Assembly (NCBI GenBank): GCA_021800275.1
Contig: JAJYZB010000005.1
Location: forward strand, 103,874-167,873
DNA length: 64,000 bases
Reading direction: 5' to 3'
Origin: a bacterium
GTDB lineage: Bacteria; Vulcanimicrobiota; JABDET01
Below the pieces are notes generated by a model. It was given only the letters and a program-made list of their open reading frames with translations. It was not told where the DNA came from and ran no database searches. This document shows positions 35,719 to 45,567 of this stretch, in pieces. Position 1 is the stretch's first letter. The number at the start of each line of letters is the position of its first letter. Position numbers and translations under genes: made by a program.

Positions 35719-36693
35719 ATGCCGGTTTATAACATGATTCAAGCTTTAAATGACGCTCTGCGGACAGCAATGCGGAAGAATGACAGGATTGTGATTTTAG
35801 GAGAAGATATTGGAAAATTGGGTGGGGTTTTTCGTGTTACCAAAGATTTAATGGCAGAATTTGGCACAGATCGAGTGATTGATACTCCTCTTGCTGAAGG
35901 GGGAATCATTGGAGCCGCTATTGGAATGGCTTTATACGGGCTGAGGCCAATCGCTGAAATTCAATTTTCGGATTTTATTTATCCTGCCTTTGATCAAATC
36001 GTGAACGAGCTGGCAAAATACCGTTACCGTTCAGGAGGTCAGTATGAATGTCCACTGATCATAAGAACTCCTTCTGGAGGTGGAATCAAGGGAGGACTTT
36101 ATCATTCTCAGAGTCCAGAAGCATATTTTATTCATACCCCTGGATTAAAAGTTGTGATGCCTTCAAACCCTTATGATGCAAAAGGGATGTTGTTAAGTTC
36201 TTTAGATCAAAATGATCCTGTTGTTTTTTTCGAACCCAAGCGGATCTACCGCTCCGCAAAAGGAGAGGTTCCTGAAACTGAATATAGAGTTGAAATAGGA
36301 AAAGCGCAGGTTGTAAAACAAGGGAAAGACGTTACGCTTATTTCGTATGGAGCAATGATGACTGAAGCCTTAGAAGCTGCGGAAAAGGCATTAGAGGAAG
36401 GGATACAAGTTGAATTGATTGATTTAAGGTCTCTGGTGCCCCTGGATATTGAAACCATGATTCACTCTATTCAAAAAACAGGAAGAGTCGTGATTGTGAA
36501 TGAGGCCCCTAGAACTTGTGGTTTTGCCGCTGAGTTGATGGCGTTGATTAATGAAAAGGCATTTCTCTATTTAGAAGCTCCACCTGCGCGAGTGACTGGT
36601 TTTGATACTCCATTCCCTTATTCTCTGGAACATGATTATTTACCCAGTGTGGGGAGGATCTTAAAAGAAATTTATAAAACAACTCATTTTTAA
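35719..36693 (+). CDS. 2-oxoacid dehydrogenase E1 beta subunit
   Basis: 324 residues, ATG with GGGGTG upstream. Typical features: GEDIGKLGGVFRVTKDL, TPLAEGGIIGAAIGMALYG, the SGGQYECPLIIRTPSGGG loop and VDLRSLVPLD-type LIDLRSLVPLD. It binds the thiamine diphosphate pyrimidine end and completes the alpha2-beta2 E1 tetramer. It follows E1alpha by 36 bases and precedes E2 by 15. Confidence 0.94.
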   Translation: MPVYNMIQALNDALRTAMRKNDRIVILGEDIGKLGGVFRVTKDLMAEFGTDRVIDTPLAEGGIIGAAIGMALYGLRPIAEIQFSDFIYPAFDQIVNELAKYRYRSGGQYECPLIIRTPSGGGIKGGLYHSQSPEAYFIHTPGLKVVMPSNPYDAKGMLLSSLDQNDPVVFFEPKRIYRSAKGEVPETEYRVEIGKAQVVKQGKDVTLISYGAMMTEALEAAEKALEEGIQVELIDLRSLVPLDIETMIHSIQKTGRVVIVNEAPRTCGFAAELMALINEKAFLYLEAPPARVTGFDTPFPYSLEHDYLPSVGRILKEIYKTTHF

Positions 36694-36708
36694 AGCGGGA
36701 GGAAAATT

Positions 36709-38019
36709 ATGAGGTTTGAATTTAAGCTGCCTGATATTGGTGAAGGGATGGTTGAAGGAGAAATCTCGAAATGGCACATTAAACCAGGGAACACGATTTT
36801 AGAAGATCAGCCCATGTTGGATTTGATGACTGATAAAGCCGCAGTGACTATACCTGCACCTAAAGCAGGGAAAGTTGTGGAATGCAGGGGAAAAGAGGGA
36901 GAAATGGTAAAAGTTGGCTCTGTCCTGGTGGTTATTGATACAGCGGACAGTCAGTCAAAAGTTAATGCATCGGTTTCTGCTGGGGCAGGTCATGATTTAT
37001 CATCTATGCCAACTCTTTCACAAGATTTGATTTCTCAGAGTGAGGCGTCTTCTCCTAAACCTGCTCATCAGTGGAATAATTCTTTATCTGCTTCTGATTT
37101 TTCTCCATCCACTTCTACAAATGGAGGAAAGAAATTAGCCGCTCCTGCGACTCGCCGCCTGGCAAGAGAATTAGGAGTTGATCTGACCCAGGTTCATGGA
37201 ACAGGAGAAGGTGGAAGAGTAACGAGTGAAGACGTCAAGAATTTTAAAGAAAAAAAAGTTCTTTCACAGGAGTCTGCGCAGATTTCTGGAGTGAATGCTT
37301 TTGCCGTAAATGTTTCAGAAGGAAAAGAAGAACGTGTTCCCTTACGTGGTTTAAGGAAAAAAATTGCCGAAAAAATGTCTCTTTCAAAATCGAAAATTCC
37401 GCATTTTACTTATGTGGAAGAATTAGATGCCAGTGAACTTGTGAAATTAAGGAATCAGAATGATGAAAAAGCTCAAAGCGCTGGTGTTCGACTAACTTAC
37501 CTTCCTTTTATTATAAAAGCTGTTGTTTTGGCATTAAAGGCGTTCCCTTTTGTGAATTCGCAGTTAGATGAAGAAAAACAAGAAGTTGTTTTGAAGAAAG
37601 AATATAATATTGGAATCGCGGCAGCAGCCCCGGATGGACTAACCGTTCCTGTTCTGAAGCACGCTGATCAAAAATCGCTGCTGCAGATTGGGAAAGAAAT
37701 CAATGAGTTAGGAGACAAAGCTCGTTCTGGAAAATTGACTCTGGATGAACTTCATGGTTCAACTTTTACCATTACTTCTCTTGGACCTTTAGGAGGAATA
37801 TTTGCGACTCCAATTATCAACTATCCTGAAGCAGCTATTTTAGGAGTTCATAAAATCCATAAAAGACCAGTGGTTAAAGAGGATCAAATTGTGATCCGAG
37901 AAATGATGTATGTTTCTTTATCCTTTGATCATCGTATTATTGACGGGGAGGTTGGAGCTAGATTTACCCAACAGATTATTGATTATCTGCAGTCCCCTTC
38001 CTGGCTTTTAATGCAGTAA
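36709..38019 (+). CDS. 2-oxoacid dehydrogenase E2 (dihydrolipoyl acyltransferase)
   Basis: 436 residues. One lipoyl domain (1-80) carries the lipoyl-lysine K43 in MTDKAAV. A Ser/Pro/Ala-rich linker leads to a peripheral-subunit-binding domain (about 140-175: APATRRLARELGV, then GRVTSEDV). The catalytic domain (about 205-430) has FDHRIIDGEVGARF with its His and Asp. E2 forms the core of the complex and transfers the acyl group to CoA. No E3 (dihydrolipoamide dehydrogenase) gene is in the window, so E3 is supplied from elsewhere. Confidence 0.95.
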   Translation: MRFEFKLPDIGEGMVEGEISKWHIKPGNTILEDQPMLDLMTDKAAVTIPAPKAGKVVECRGKEGEMVKVGSVLVVIDTADSQSKVNASVSAGAGHDLSSMPTLSQDLISQSEASSPKPAHQWNNSLSASDFSPSTSTNGGKKLAAPATRRLARELGVDLTQVHGTGEGGRVTSEDVKNFKEKKVLSQESAQISGVNAFAVNVSEGKEERVPLRGLRKKIAEKMSLSKSKIPHFTYVEELDASELVKLRNQNDEKAQSAGVRLTYLPFIIKAVVLALKAFPFVNSQLDEEKQEVVLKKEYNIGIAAAAPDGLTVPVLKHADQKSLLQIGKEINELGDKARSGKLTLDELHGSTFTITSLGPLGGIFATPIINYPEAAILGVHKIHKRPVVKEDQIVIREMMYVSLSFDHRIIDGEVGARFTQQIIDYLQSPSWLLMQ

Positions 38020-38044
38020 ATTAAAAATTAAGGCGGTGGTTATT

Positions 38045-38584
38045 GTGAAAAATTTAAATCATGTGAATCTAGAGAGCATTCAAGGTTTTCAGGAACAAAT
38101 CCAAAAAGATCCCGCAAAAAGAAGAAAAACTCAGGTGATTGAAGGGGAGTGGATTCTGGAAAAAGAGAACGGTCAGTTTCAAGCCACTTTAAAATTTGAG
38201 AAAGGGGAGACAATTCTGAAGTGTGACAGCCCTATTTTTATGGGAGGGGAGGGAAACTTTCCTGGTCCTCTCCACTATTGTTTTTACGGTCTTTTATCTT
38301 GCTATACCGGTGTTTTTGCCACGGTCTGCTCTATGATGGGAATAGAGTTGAAGCGGCTGCATTCCAAAGTCGAAGGGGATTTGAATTTTTCTCGTGTTTT
38401 TGGTTTAACTGAAGAGCCAATTATGGAAGAAGTAAGGGTTAAGCTTATGGTAGAAAGTGATGCTCCAGAAGAAAAGATTCGAGAAGCTGAAAGAATGGCT
38501 TCTGAGCGATGCCCTGCTGTTTACACCATGACCCATATTGTAAAATTTTCTCCGCAGCTCGAGATCCTGGCTTCCAAGAAATAG
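38045..38584 (+). CDS. OsmC/Ohr-family protein
   Basis: 179 residues from GTG 38045, preceded by AAGGCGGTG. The core has the family's two cysteines, in LLSCYTG and SERCPAVYT, which in Ohr/OsmC reduce organic peroxides. They are placed normally and the Cys-Pro of the second site fits. An N-terminal Arg/Lys-rich stretch of about 40 residues precedes the fold. It follows the E2 gene by 25 bases. Dihydrolipoamide proteins are known reductants for Ohr in some bacteria, so the location beside a lipoyl complex may be meaningful, by inference. Confidence 0.82.
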   Translation: MKNLNHVNLESIQGFQEQIQKDPAKRRKTQVIEGEWILEKENGQFQATLKFEKGETILKCDSPIFMGGEGNFPGPLHYCFYGLLSCYTGVFATVCSMMGIELKRLHSKVEGDLNFSRVFGLTEEPIMEEVRVKLMVESDAPEEKIREAERMASERCPAVYTMTHIVKFSPQLEILASKK

Positions 38585-38600
38585 GAATCAGGCATATCCT

Positions 38601-39161
38601 TTGAATCCCCCCAGTCTTCGTCTCAACAAGCCGATTGAGGAAATTTTAAAAGAGATTAAAGCCCGTGTTTTTTCATTCAGTTTTAAAGTTTGTGGTCATG
38701 CTCAGGATGCTGAAGATATGGCTCAAGAAACTTTGGTAAAAGCATACAAGCATCTTCCTAAATTAAATTTTAAGAATTCGAGAGCCTTTAACGTTTGGCT
38801 GTATAAAGTGGCTAAAAATGCCTGCATGATGCATAGAAGGAAAGAAAAGAAGGTGGTTCGCGATCTTCCGATTGAGGAGATTCCTGAGCTGGAAAATCAC
38901 AATTTAGTTCATGGAGACTTTGTGCTGGATGAAATTCTTGATAAAGAGGAAGAAAAACGGATTCGAACCGCTCTTTTAAAACTTCCGCTGCCTTACCGTA
39001 TAGCTCTGATTTTAAGAGATTTAGAGGATTTGTCTAGCAGAGAGACTGCTGAAATTTTGAAGATTAAAGAAGGGACTGTCAGGATCAGGCTTTATAGAGC
39101 AAGACAGCTTTTAAAAAAAGAGCTGGACAGGCAGCCTGTTCTCAGCAGGAAATCAGTTTAA
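38601..39161 (+). CDS. ECF-type RNA polymerase sigma factor
   Basis: 186 residues. Region 2 is visible as HAQDAEDMAQETLVKAYKHL and FNVWLYKVAKNACMMHRRK. Region 4 is a helix-turn-helix (LPLPYRIALILRDLEDLSSRETAEILKIKEGTVRIRLYRARQLL in pieces). No anti-sigma gene is adjacent. It follows the OsmC-like gene by 16 bases and may be cotranscribed. The only start is a TTG with a poor ribosome site, suggesting low expression. Confidence 0.9.
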   Translation: MNPPSLRLNKPIEEILKEIKARVFSFSFKVCGHAQDAEDMAQETLVKAYKHLPKLNFKNSRAFNVWLYKVAKNACMMHRRKEKKVVRDLPIEEIPELENHNLVHGDFVLDEILDKEEEKRIRTALLKLPLPYRIALILRDLEDLSSRETAEILKIKEGTVRIRLYRARQLLKKELDRQPVLSRKSV

Positions 39162-39187
39162 TGTTCTCACAGCCCTCAACTGTAAAT

Positions 39188-39424
39188 TCATTTAGTATTT
39201 GGCGCTGAAAAGCCGGATTTCAATCCCAGTTTATGAAATAGAATGGCATTTGGGCAGAAACCTGTTAAAGAGAAGATAACTAGATTAAAGCCCACTAAGC
39301 CAGTTAAAATCAGCCAGTACAAACTGAAAGTAAGGGCTAATCCTATGCTTATAAGGATCAGTGTTCCTGCCAATAGATATAAAAATCTTTCAAGATACCA
39401 AGAATCCTTTTTTAAACAGTACAT
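39188..39424 (-). CDS. Small DUF2892-like membrane protein
   Basis: 78 residues with two hydrophobic helices (LYLLAGTLILISIGLAL and LILTGLVGFNLVIFSLTGF) followed by CPNAILFHKLG. This matches DUF2892 (the membrane part of YgaP), in which the CP motif is typical. Function is poorly known. The ATG has AAGGAGGAAG upstream, a strong ribosome site. It is the last leftward gene before the convergent sigma-factor gene and follows the pump operon by 126 bases. Confidence 0.78.
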   Translation of the reverse strand: MYCLKKDSWYLERFLYLLAGTLILISIGLALTFSLYWLILTGLVGFNLVIFSLTGFCPNAILFHKLGLKSGFSAPNTK

Positions 39425-39550
39425 TTTACTTCCTCCTTTTTGTTTCAGTTATTTTATATTCAGTTTTTTTACCGCTGAAACTGCTTTTATCTCACCTCCA
39501 TTCCTGCGGTTCACGATTTTTATTAGCTGCTCGTTTGCGCTCTATGCTGC

Positions 39551-42500
39551 CTAAGATTCCATTCCTCCTTTAAAGGACTGCTCAGATGTTTTTAATGGAC
39601 AGTCTCTGTATTTAAATAATTCGTAGTAGATCAGCGGAGCAGCTAGAAGCGTGAGGGCTGTTGCAGAGATAGATCCAAATAGGAGTGAAACTGCAAGTCC
39701 TTGAAAAATCGGATCAGAAATCATGGGAAATGAAGTCACCACAAGAGCCAGAGCTGTTAATAAAATGGGCCTGAATCTGACAGCTCCTGCTTCAATAAGA
39801 GAATCTTTCAACTGTCCGCATTTCAGCCATTCCTGGTGGACAAAATCAATTAACAAGATCGAATTTCTTACGATAATCCCGGAAAGAGCAATAAATCCCA
39901 TCATGGATGTTGCCGTAAAAAAAGCATGAAACAGCCAGTGTCCAGGAAGAATTCCAATCAAGGTTAAAGGGATAGGAGTCATGATCACAAGAGGAACAAG
40001 ATAATCTTTGAACCAGGCGACAATCAGGATGTAAATTAAAATCAGAGTAATCCCAAAAGCGATTCCCATGGAAAGAAATGTTTTGTAAGTAACAGTCCAT
40101 TCACCCCCCCATTTGACCGCATATCTTTTTCCTGAGGGCTCCTGGGTCAGATTTTGTTTTAGAAAATATCCACCAGGAGTCTTTATTCTGCTGATAGGAT
40201 TCCACATTTTAAAAATGGAATAAAGAGGAGAGTCCTGTTTTCCCGCCACATTTCCGATCACATAAGTGACAGGCTTTAGATCCTGATGATAAAGAGTTTG
40301 ACTCGCTTCTTTTTTTTGAATTCGAATGAACTCTGACAGAGGAACTTCTTTTCCAGAGGGTGAGATCATCTGGACTTCTTTTAGAAATCCAAGGGATGCC
40401 CTTTTTTGATAAGGCATTTTAAGGATGATTGGAACAGGATTAAGGGGCGTATAATGAGAATGCAGAAAACCGACTCGTTCCCCTTGAAGAAGCATTCCTA
40501 ACGTTAAAGACACTTCTTTTGCATGAATATGATTTAAAGCTGCTTTTGTTTCATTAAGCTGAAAAATTAACTTTTTTCGCGGGTGATCCACATACCAGTC
40601 CACGTCCACAACACCTGGAGTTTGTTTAAAAATTCTTTTAATTTTTTTTGCAATTTTAATTCTTTGTTTGAGATGAGGTCCATAAATTTCTGCAACAAGA
40701 GGGCTTAATACAGGAGGACCTGGCGGAGTTTCTACGATTTTGATTTTAGCGCCATAAGGCCGGGCTATTTTATCAACAGCGATTCTAAGTCTTTCTGCCA
40801 ATTGATGACTCTCCAGACTTCGGTCCTGTTTGGGCAGAAGATTGACTTCTATATCTGCCTGATTACTTTCCTGCCTTAAATTATAGTGTCTGACCAGCCC
40901 ATTGAAATCTATGGGAGCGCTGGTTCCATCATAGATTTGATAATCCACGACGTCAGGATTACTGCTTAAGTATTTTCCTATGGCACTTGCTGCTGAAGCG
41001 GTTTTGTCAAGAGCAGTTCCTGCAGGCATATTCACTAAAATTTCGATTGAGTTGTCATTGTTAAAAGGGAGCATTTTAAAGATGACTTTTTTAAAAGGGA
41101 TCAACAAAAAAGAAGAAATAAAGAGAAAAAAAACAGCGGCAATGGTCAGTCTTCTCAAAATTGGAATATTTAAAAGAGGAGACATGATTTTTTTATAGGC
41201 TTTATAAAACCCTCCCTGGGCTGCATGGGTCTCTTCTTTGGGTTTCACATTTTTTAAGAGTTTATAACTGATCCAGGGGGTTACAATAAAAGCCACAAAT
41301 AAAGAAAAAAACATGGCAGTTGAAGCTCCGACAGGACTGGGTCTCATATAGGGACCCATTAATCCCGAGACAAAAGCCATGGGCATTAAAGCAGCGATAA
41401 CAGTCAGGGTGGCAAGGATCGTTGGATTTCCAACTTCATCCACTGCGAAAACAGTGGTTAAAGGATCAGCTTGATGAAGCTGAAAATGGCGGTGGATATT
41501 TTCCACAACAACAATAGCATCATCCACAAGAATTCCGATAGCAAGGACAAGGGCAAATAAAGTTACTCGATTCAGAGTATAGCCGTAAAGATAAATCATG
41601 AATAAGGTAAACCCGATCGTTACAGGAATTGCCACCCCAACCACAATACTTTCTCTCCACCCGAGAGCCACAGCAATAAGGGCAGTAACAGAAACAGCGG
41701 CAATTAAAATATCTCCTAAAAGAGAATCGGATTTCGCTTTAGCCGATTTCCCGTAATTTCTTGTCACTGTCGCAGAAACCTGGTTCGGGATTAAATTCCC
41801 TTTCATCGCTTTTATTTTTTTTAATATTTTATCAGCTGCAGCTGCTGCATTATCCCCTTTTTTCTTTGCCACTGCAAGTGTTACAGCAGGATAAAGAGCA
41901 TAAGGATTTTGAGGATGCAGATTTTCGATTTGAGCCTCAGGACCAAAACCCATGAAAACATAGTGAGTAGGCTTCGGAAAGCTGTACTGAATCTGCGCCG
42001 CATCTTTTAAATAGACAGGCTCTTCTTGCTCGGTCTTGATGATTAAGTTTTTAATCTGTTCAGGATTCTTTAAATTGTTTCCTGAATAAATCGAATATTT
42101 TTTGTTCCAATTTGTTAATTCTCCCGTTGGAAAAAGGAAATTGTCATTTTTAAGAGTTTTATAAATTTGAAAAGGGGAGAGATGAAAAGCAGCTAAAAGA
42201 CTGGGGTGAAGTTTGACGAAGAGTTCCTGCTTTTCCCCTCCGATAATGGAAATAGAAGAAACTTTTTTCATTCTTTTTATTTTATCAGCCACACTAACAG
42301 CAATTTTTCGAAGTTCATCATCTGAGTACTGTGGATTCCTGCTCCAGAATGTGATGGAAAGTATCGGAATACTATAAATGGTTCGAAGTTTAATCAGAGG
42401 CGCTGATGCTCCTTTTGGAAATAAATGTTTGTGAGAGAACAATTTACTGTATAATTTGATTAAACTTTTTTTATCCGACTGCCCTACTTTGAATCTCGCA

Positions 42501-42793
42501 ATCGTGAGATCATATCCTGGTTTAATGATGGAATAAACATGATCAATGCCTTTAATACCCCAAACTTCATTTTCAAGAGGGCGAGTAATCCAATGTTCCA
42601 CTTCTTCTGCTGAGGCTCCAGGATAAAACACCGTAATATCAAACATCGGAACTTTAATCTGCGGATCTTTTTCGCTGGGAGTCACGAGAATCGCAAAAAC
42701 TCCTAAAAGCAGAGAAGTCATTAGAATCAAAAGAGTCAGTTTAGATTGAATAAAGCTTTTTGCGATGTTTCCTGCAATTCCAAGTGTTTTCAC
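39551..42793 (-). CDS. RND-family efflux pump inner-membrane transporter
   Basis: 1080 residues, with the standard two-fold layout of twelve helices and two large periplasmic loops. The N-terminus has FYPGASAEEVE and the helix-4 motif GILVDDAIVVVENI carries the paired Asp residues of the proton relay. The C-terminal half has FRPILLTALALVVTSFPM. It exports substrates by proton antiport; the substrate class cannot be read safely, though the sequence is closer to the AcrB/MdtB group than to metal-type CusA. The gene overlaps the adaptor gene by four bases and works with the adaptor and TolC-like protein encoded upstream. Confidence 0.93.
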   Translation of the reverse strand: MKTLGIAGNIAKSFIQSKLTLLILMTSLLLGVFAILVTPSEKDPQIKVPMFDITVFYPGASAEEVEHWITRPLENEVWGIKGIDHVYSIIKPGYDLTIARFKVGQSDKKSLIKLYSKLFSHKHLFPKGASAPLIKLRTIYSIPILSITFWSRNPQYSDDELRKIAVSVADKIKRMKKVSSISIIGGEKQELFVKLHPSLLAAFHLSPFQIYKTLKNDNFLFPTGELTNWNKKYSIYSGNNLKNPEQIKNLIIKTEQEEPVYLKDAAQIQYSFPKPTHYVFMGFGPEAQIENLHPQNPYALYPAVTLAVAKKKGDNAAAAADKILKKIKAMKGNLIPNQVSATVTRNYGKSAKAKSDSLLGDILIAAVSVTALIAVALGWRESIVVGVAIPVTIGFTLFMIYLYGYTLNRVTLFALVLAIGILVDDAIVVVENIHRHFQLHQADPLTTVFAVDEVGNPTILATLTVIAALMPMAFVSGLMGPYMRPSPVGASTAMFFSLFVAFIVTPWISYKLLKNVKPKEETHAAQGGFYKAYKKIMSPLLNIPILRRLTIAAVFFLFISSFLLIPFKKVIFKMLPFNNDNSIEILVNMPAGTALDKTASAASAIGKYLSSNPDVVDYQIYDGTSAPIDFNGLVRHYNLRQESNQADIEVNLLPKQDRSLESHQLAERLRIAVDKIARPYGAKIKIVETPPGPPVLSPLVAEIYGPHLKQRIKIAKKIKRIFKQTPGVVDVDWYVDHPRKKLIFQLNETKAALNHIHAKEVSLTLGMLLQGERVGFLHSHYTPLNPVPIILKMPYQKRASLGFLKEVQMISPSGKEVPLSEFIRIQKKEASQTLYHQDLKPVTYVIGNVAGKQDSPLYSIFKMWNPISRIKTPGGYFLKQNLTQEPSGKRYAVKWGGEWTVTYKTFLSMGIAFGITLILIYILIVAWFKDYLVPLVIMTPIPLTLIGILPGHWLFHAFFTATSMMGFIALSGIIVRNSILLIDFVHQEWLKCGQLKDSLIEAGAVRFRPILLTALALVVTSFPMISDPIFQGLAVSLLFGSISATALTLLAAPLIYYELFKYRDCPLKTSEQSFKGGMES

Positions 42794-43998
42794 TGTTTTT
42801 CTCCCGATGTCACTGCAGGATAGTGGGGATGGGTGAGAGGCTCGGAATGCAGGGTCTCTCTGCTGTTGTTGGATAGAGGAAAGGGGCTCAATATTCCTCC
42901 ATCAATGACCTGTTTCAATCCTTTAACAATGATGAGGTTTCCGGGGTGAAGCCCAGAGACAATTTCTACGAATATCCCTTTTTTCTCACCGGTTCGAATT
43001 AAACGATAACTGACAATTCCTTTTTGATTAACAGCGTAAACACCGATGAGATCCCCTTTCCTGACAAGAGCTTTCTTAGGGACAAGAATGACTTTTTTTT
43101 CGCTGACAGGGATCTCTGCTTCTGCATAAAGCCCGCTGCTTAAACTTTCTCCTTTCAGCGCGATTTTGACTTCAAAAGTTCGTGTTTCAGGGCTGACCAC
43201 TGGATCAATTCTCACTATTTTTCCATTCAGGGTTTTTGAAAGAGAGGGAATTTTGACCAGGATTTTCATTCCTTTTTTTAAAACAGGAAGAAGATTTTCA
43301 TTGAGATGCGCTTTCAGAAAATATTCAGAATCATCTTCAAGTGTCAGTAATGGCATTCCTGGAACAGCCATATCCCCAACATGAGCTATTTTTTTAACCA
43401 CAATTCCAGAAAAAGGGGCATCAATTTCAGCATCACTCAGCATGACTTTAGTTTGTTCCAGGTTGGATTCTGCCATTTTTACTTCGGCTTCTGCCTGAAG
43501 CAAATTCAGATTCGCTATGTTTTTCTTCACTGCGATTTCGTCGCTTTCCTGAGGAGAAATCGCTTTCTGGATGAAGAGGTTTCGATATCGCTTCCAGGTT
43601 ACATGAGCCAGTTTTTTTTCTTGTTCAGCTTCTTTTAAAGCCCATACTGCTTGTTTATAGTGGTCAAATGCCTCTTCTTCTTTTTTCCGTATGGATCTGC
43701 TGCTGATAAAAATTAAGGGTTCACCTTGATGGACAGATTCACCTTGCTCTGCTTCTACAGCGAGAATTTGTCCCATGATTTTGCTGGATAATTCGGCTGT
43801 TTTTTTAGATTTAATGGTGCCAACGGCTTGATCATAGTCAGGGATTTTCTTTCCTTTTACGATTTGAACTTTTACCCCGTGAATGACAGGTCTTGGAGGA
43901 ACTTCCACTTTTTTTGGGCTCGTTCCACATCCCGTAAAAAACAGAAAAGGAAGAAAAGACAGCAGAAAAGACTTTGAAATTGTTTTTTTAAGGGCCAT
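42790..43998 (-). CDS. RND efflux membrane-fusion (adaptor) lipoprotein
   Basis: 402 residues from ATG 43998, which has GGAGAG upstream; an ATG 24 bases earlier is less likely. The N-terminus has a lipobox (FFTGC), so it is lipid-anchored in the inner membrane. The lipoyl-like halves (IMGQILAVEAEQGESVHQGEPLIF and APFSGIVVKKIAHVGDMAVPGMPLL) surround a long coiled-coil hairpin, followed by beta-barrel strands. It bridges the RND pump to the outer-membrane channel. Its start lies 11 bases inside the TolC-like gene, so the three-gene order is tolC-like, adaptor, pump. Confidence 0.92.
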   Translation of the reverse strand: MALKKTISKSFLLSFLPFLFFTGCGTSPKKVEVPPRPVIHGVKVQIVKGKKIPDYDQAVGTIKSKKTAELSSKIMGQILAVEAEQGESVHQGEPLIFISSRSIRKKEEEAFDHYKQAVWALKEAEQEKKLAHVTWKRYRNLFIQKAISPQESDEIAVKKNIANLNLLQAEAEVKMAESNLEQTKVMLSDAEIDAPFSGIVVKKIAHVGDMAVPGMPLLTLEDDSEYFLKAHLNENLLPVLKKGMKILVKIPSLSKTLNGKIVRIDPVVSPETRTFEVKIALKGESLSSGLYAEAEIPVSEKKVILVPKKALVRKGDLIGVYAVNQKGIVSYRLIRTGEKKGIFVEIVSGLHPGNLIIVKGLKQVIDGGILSPFPLSNNSRETLHSEPLTHPHYPAVTSGEKQ

Positions 43999-45412
43999 TT
44001 TTTTTCTCTCCTTCAGGATCATCTCCTTTTGTGGCAGCCTTTAGGGTTATGATTTTTAAAAGATTTCCAGTCTGGTAGAAAAATCTGTATAATGCTGTAA
44101 GATATTGATTTTTTGCTGAAACCAGAAGAGAACGGGAATGATCCAGGCTGACCTGGGCATCTAACAGATCCAGAAAAGGAGACAGCGAATTTTGATAGCG
44201 AAGCTGCACCAGTCTGACACCCTCTTCTGAGGATTTTACGGCTGCTTCTGCCAGAGTTACATTTTTTTGGGCTTCTTTAACTTCTAAATATGCTTTCTTA
44301 ACTTTCAACTGAACCGCATTTTGAAATTGAATGTACTGTTCCTGCAGCTCTTTCTGCTGTTCCCGCGCGATCCGCAGCTTTTCTCTTCTTCTTCTGCCTT
44401 CAAACAAATTTAAATTAGCCTCAAGCATGACTTCCCAGTCATTTGCTTCAATCCCAAAAGGATAGCGGTAATCATGCAAATTATAGGAACCTTCAAAGCT
44501 GAGAGTTGGAGAATAACTTTCCTGAGCCAGATGAATTCTTTTTTTTGCGGCAGATAACTGAATGAGAAGGGATTTCAAATCATCCCTTTTTTTCCACTGG
44601 TGGATGTAGAATTTTAAATGTCGGTGAAAAAAAACAGACTTCCCTTTTCTACCGATGAGAATTTGAACGGGATGATTGATCCCTAGAAGATAACCTAAGA
44701 ACAGTTTTGAAACTTGATAACGGGTTGAAGCTTGAATAAACTTTTGTTCCGCTTGTTTCACCGCAGTAAAAGCCCGCAGAGTGTCAGAATATAATCCTAT
44801 CCCTGATTGGTAAAGTTTTTGCGCTAATTTTAAATGGGCTTCTGCGTCATGAACCCCTTTATCTGCGGTTTTGACATAATCTCGGGCTGTTTTAATCATA
44901 AGCCAGGTCTGGATCACCTGAAAAGCCAGTTTCTGCTGATCGAGATAGAAATTTTCTTTTTGGGCTTGATACATCAGATCTGCTGTTTTAACTTCAGTTT
45001 TTGCGGTTGGCATATAAATAGGCTCTTCCAGGAAAAGAGAAGTTCTAAAATCTGAGACAGGACTAGGATTATTAAAGGTTCCAGGAGCCCCTAAGAGATC
45101 CGAGAGGGAAAATCTTCTCTGCTCAAGTTTAAGAGAAAACGCGTATGCTGGATCATTGGTTCCAATCCCAGCTTCTTGAACAAAAATTTTAGGCAAGAGG
45201 AAACTTTTAGCAATTCCGATCTTTTCTTGATTGATCTTTAAACTGTTTTCAAGCCCCTTTATGCCAGGATTGCGTTTTAATGCCAGTTGAACTGCTTTTC
45301 TGAGAGTTAATGTAAGCAAGGGTTTTGATTTTGAGATTTCTGCAGAAACGCTTTTCGTAAAGCTGATACTGAATAAACTGATGAATAAAATGACCGCTGT
45401 TATAGTTTTCAT
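43988..45412 (-). CDS. TolC-family outer-membrane efflux protein
   Basis: 474 residues with a signal peptide (to about residue 24). TolC repeats are visible as LRKAVQLALKRNPGIKGLEN, a long helix, SLFLEEPIYMPTAKTEV, and a second copy with EANLNLFEGRRRREKLRIAREQ and YQNSLSPFLDLLDAQVSLDHSRSLLVSAKNQY in the later half. It forms the outer-membrane and periplasmic channel of the tripartite pump. It is first in the leftward operon; its start lies about 155 bases from hsdM on the other strand, so a divergent control region separates them. Confidence 0.92.
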   Translation of the reverse strand: MKTITAVILFISLFSISFTKSVSAEISKSKPLLTLTLRKAVQLALKRNPGIKGLENSLKINQEKIGIAKSFLLPKIFVQEAGIGTNDPAYAFSLKLEQRRFSLSDLLGAPGTFNNPSPVSDFRTSLFLEEPIYMPTAKTEVKTADLMYQAQKENFYLDQQKLAFQVIQTWLMIKTARDYVKTADKGVHDAEAHLKLAQKLYQSGIGLYSDTLRAFTAVKQAEQKFIQASTRYQVSKLFLGYLLGINHPVQILIGRKGKSVFFHRHLKFYIHQWKKRDDLKSLLIQLSAAKKRIHLAQESYSPTLSFEGSYNLHDYRYPFGIEANDWEVMLEANLNLFEGRRRREKLRIAREQQKELQEQYIQFQNAVQLKVKKAYLEVKEAQKNVTLAEAAVKSSEEGVRLVQLRYQNSLSPFLDLLDAQVSLDHSRSLLVSAKNQYLTALYRFFYQTGNLLKIITLKAATKGDDPEGEKKNGP

Positions 45413-45567
45413 TTTGACCTGCCAATGAGATAAATGCAGGCTGCAGTGAAAACGTTACAAAAGCGGGCGGCGCTGGATAAACTAAGGCATTGATAGCTCT
45501 GCTACCTACTATGACCTATAATATACAGGGTATCCTGAATCATCCTCGAAACAATATTTTAAAGCGT

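Noticed and set aside
45490..45567. Longer start of hsdM
   Set aside because: The family's N-terminus begins at the ATG at 45568 and the upstream codons look like intergenic sequence.
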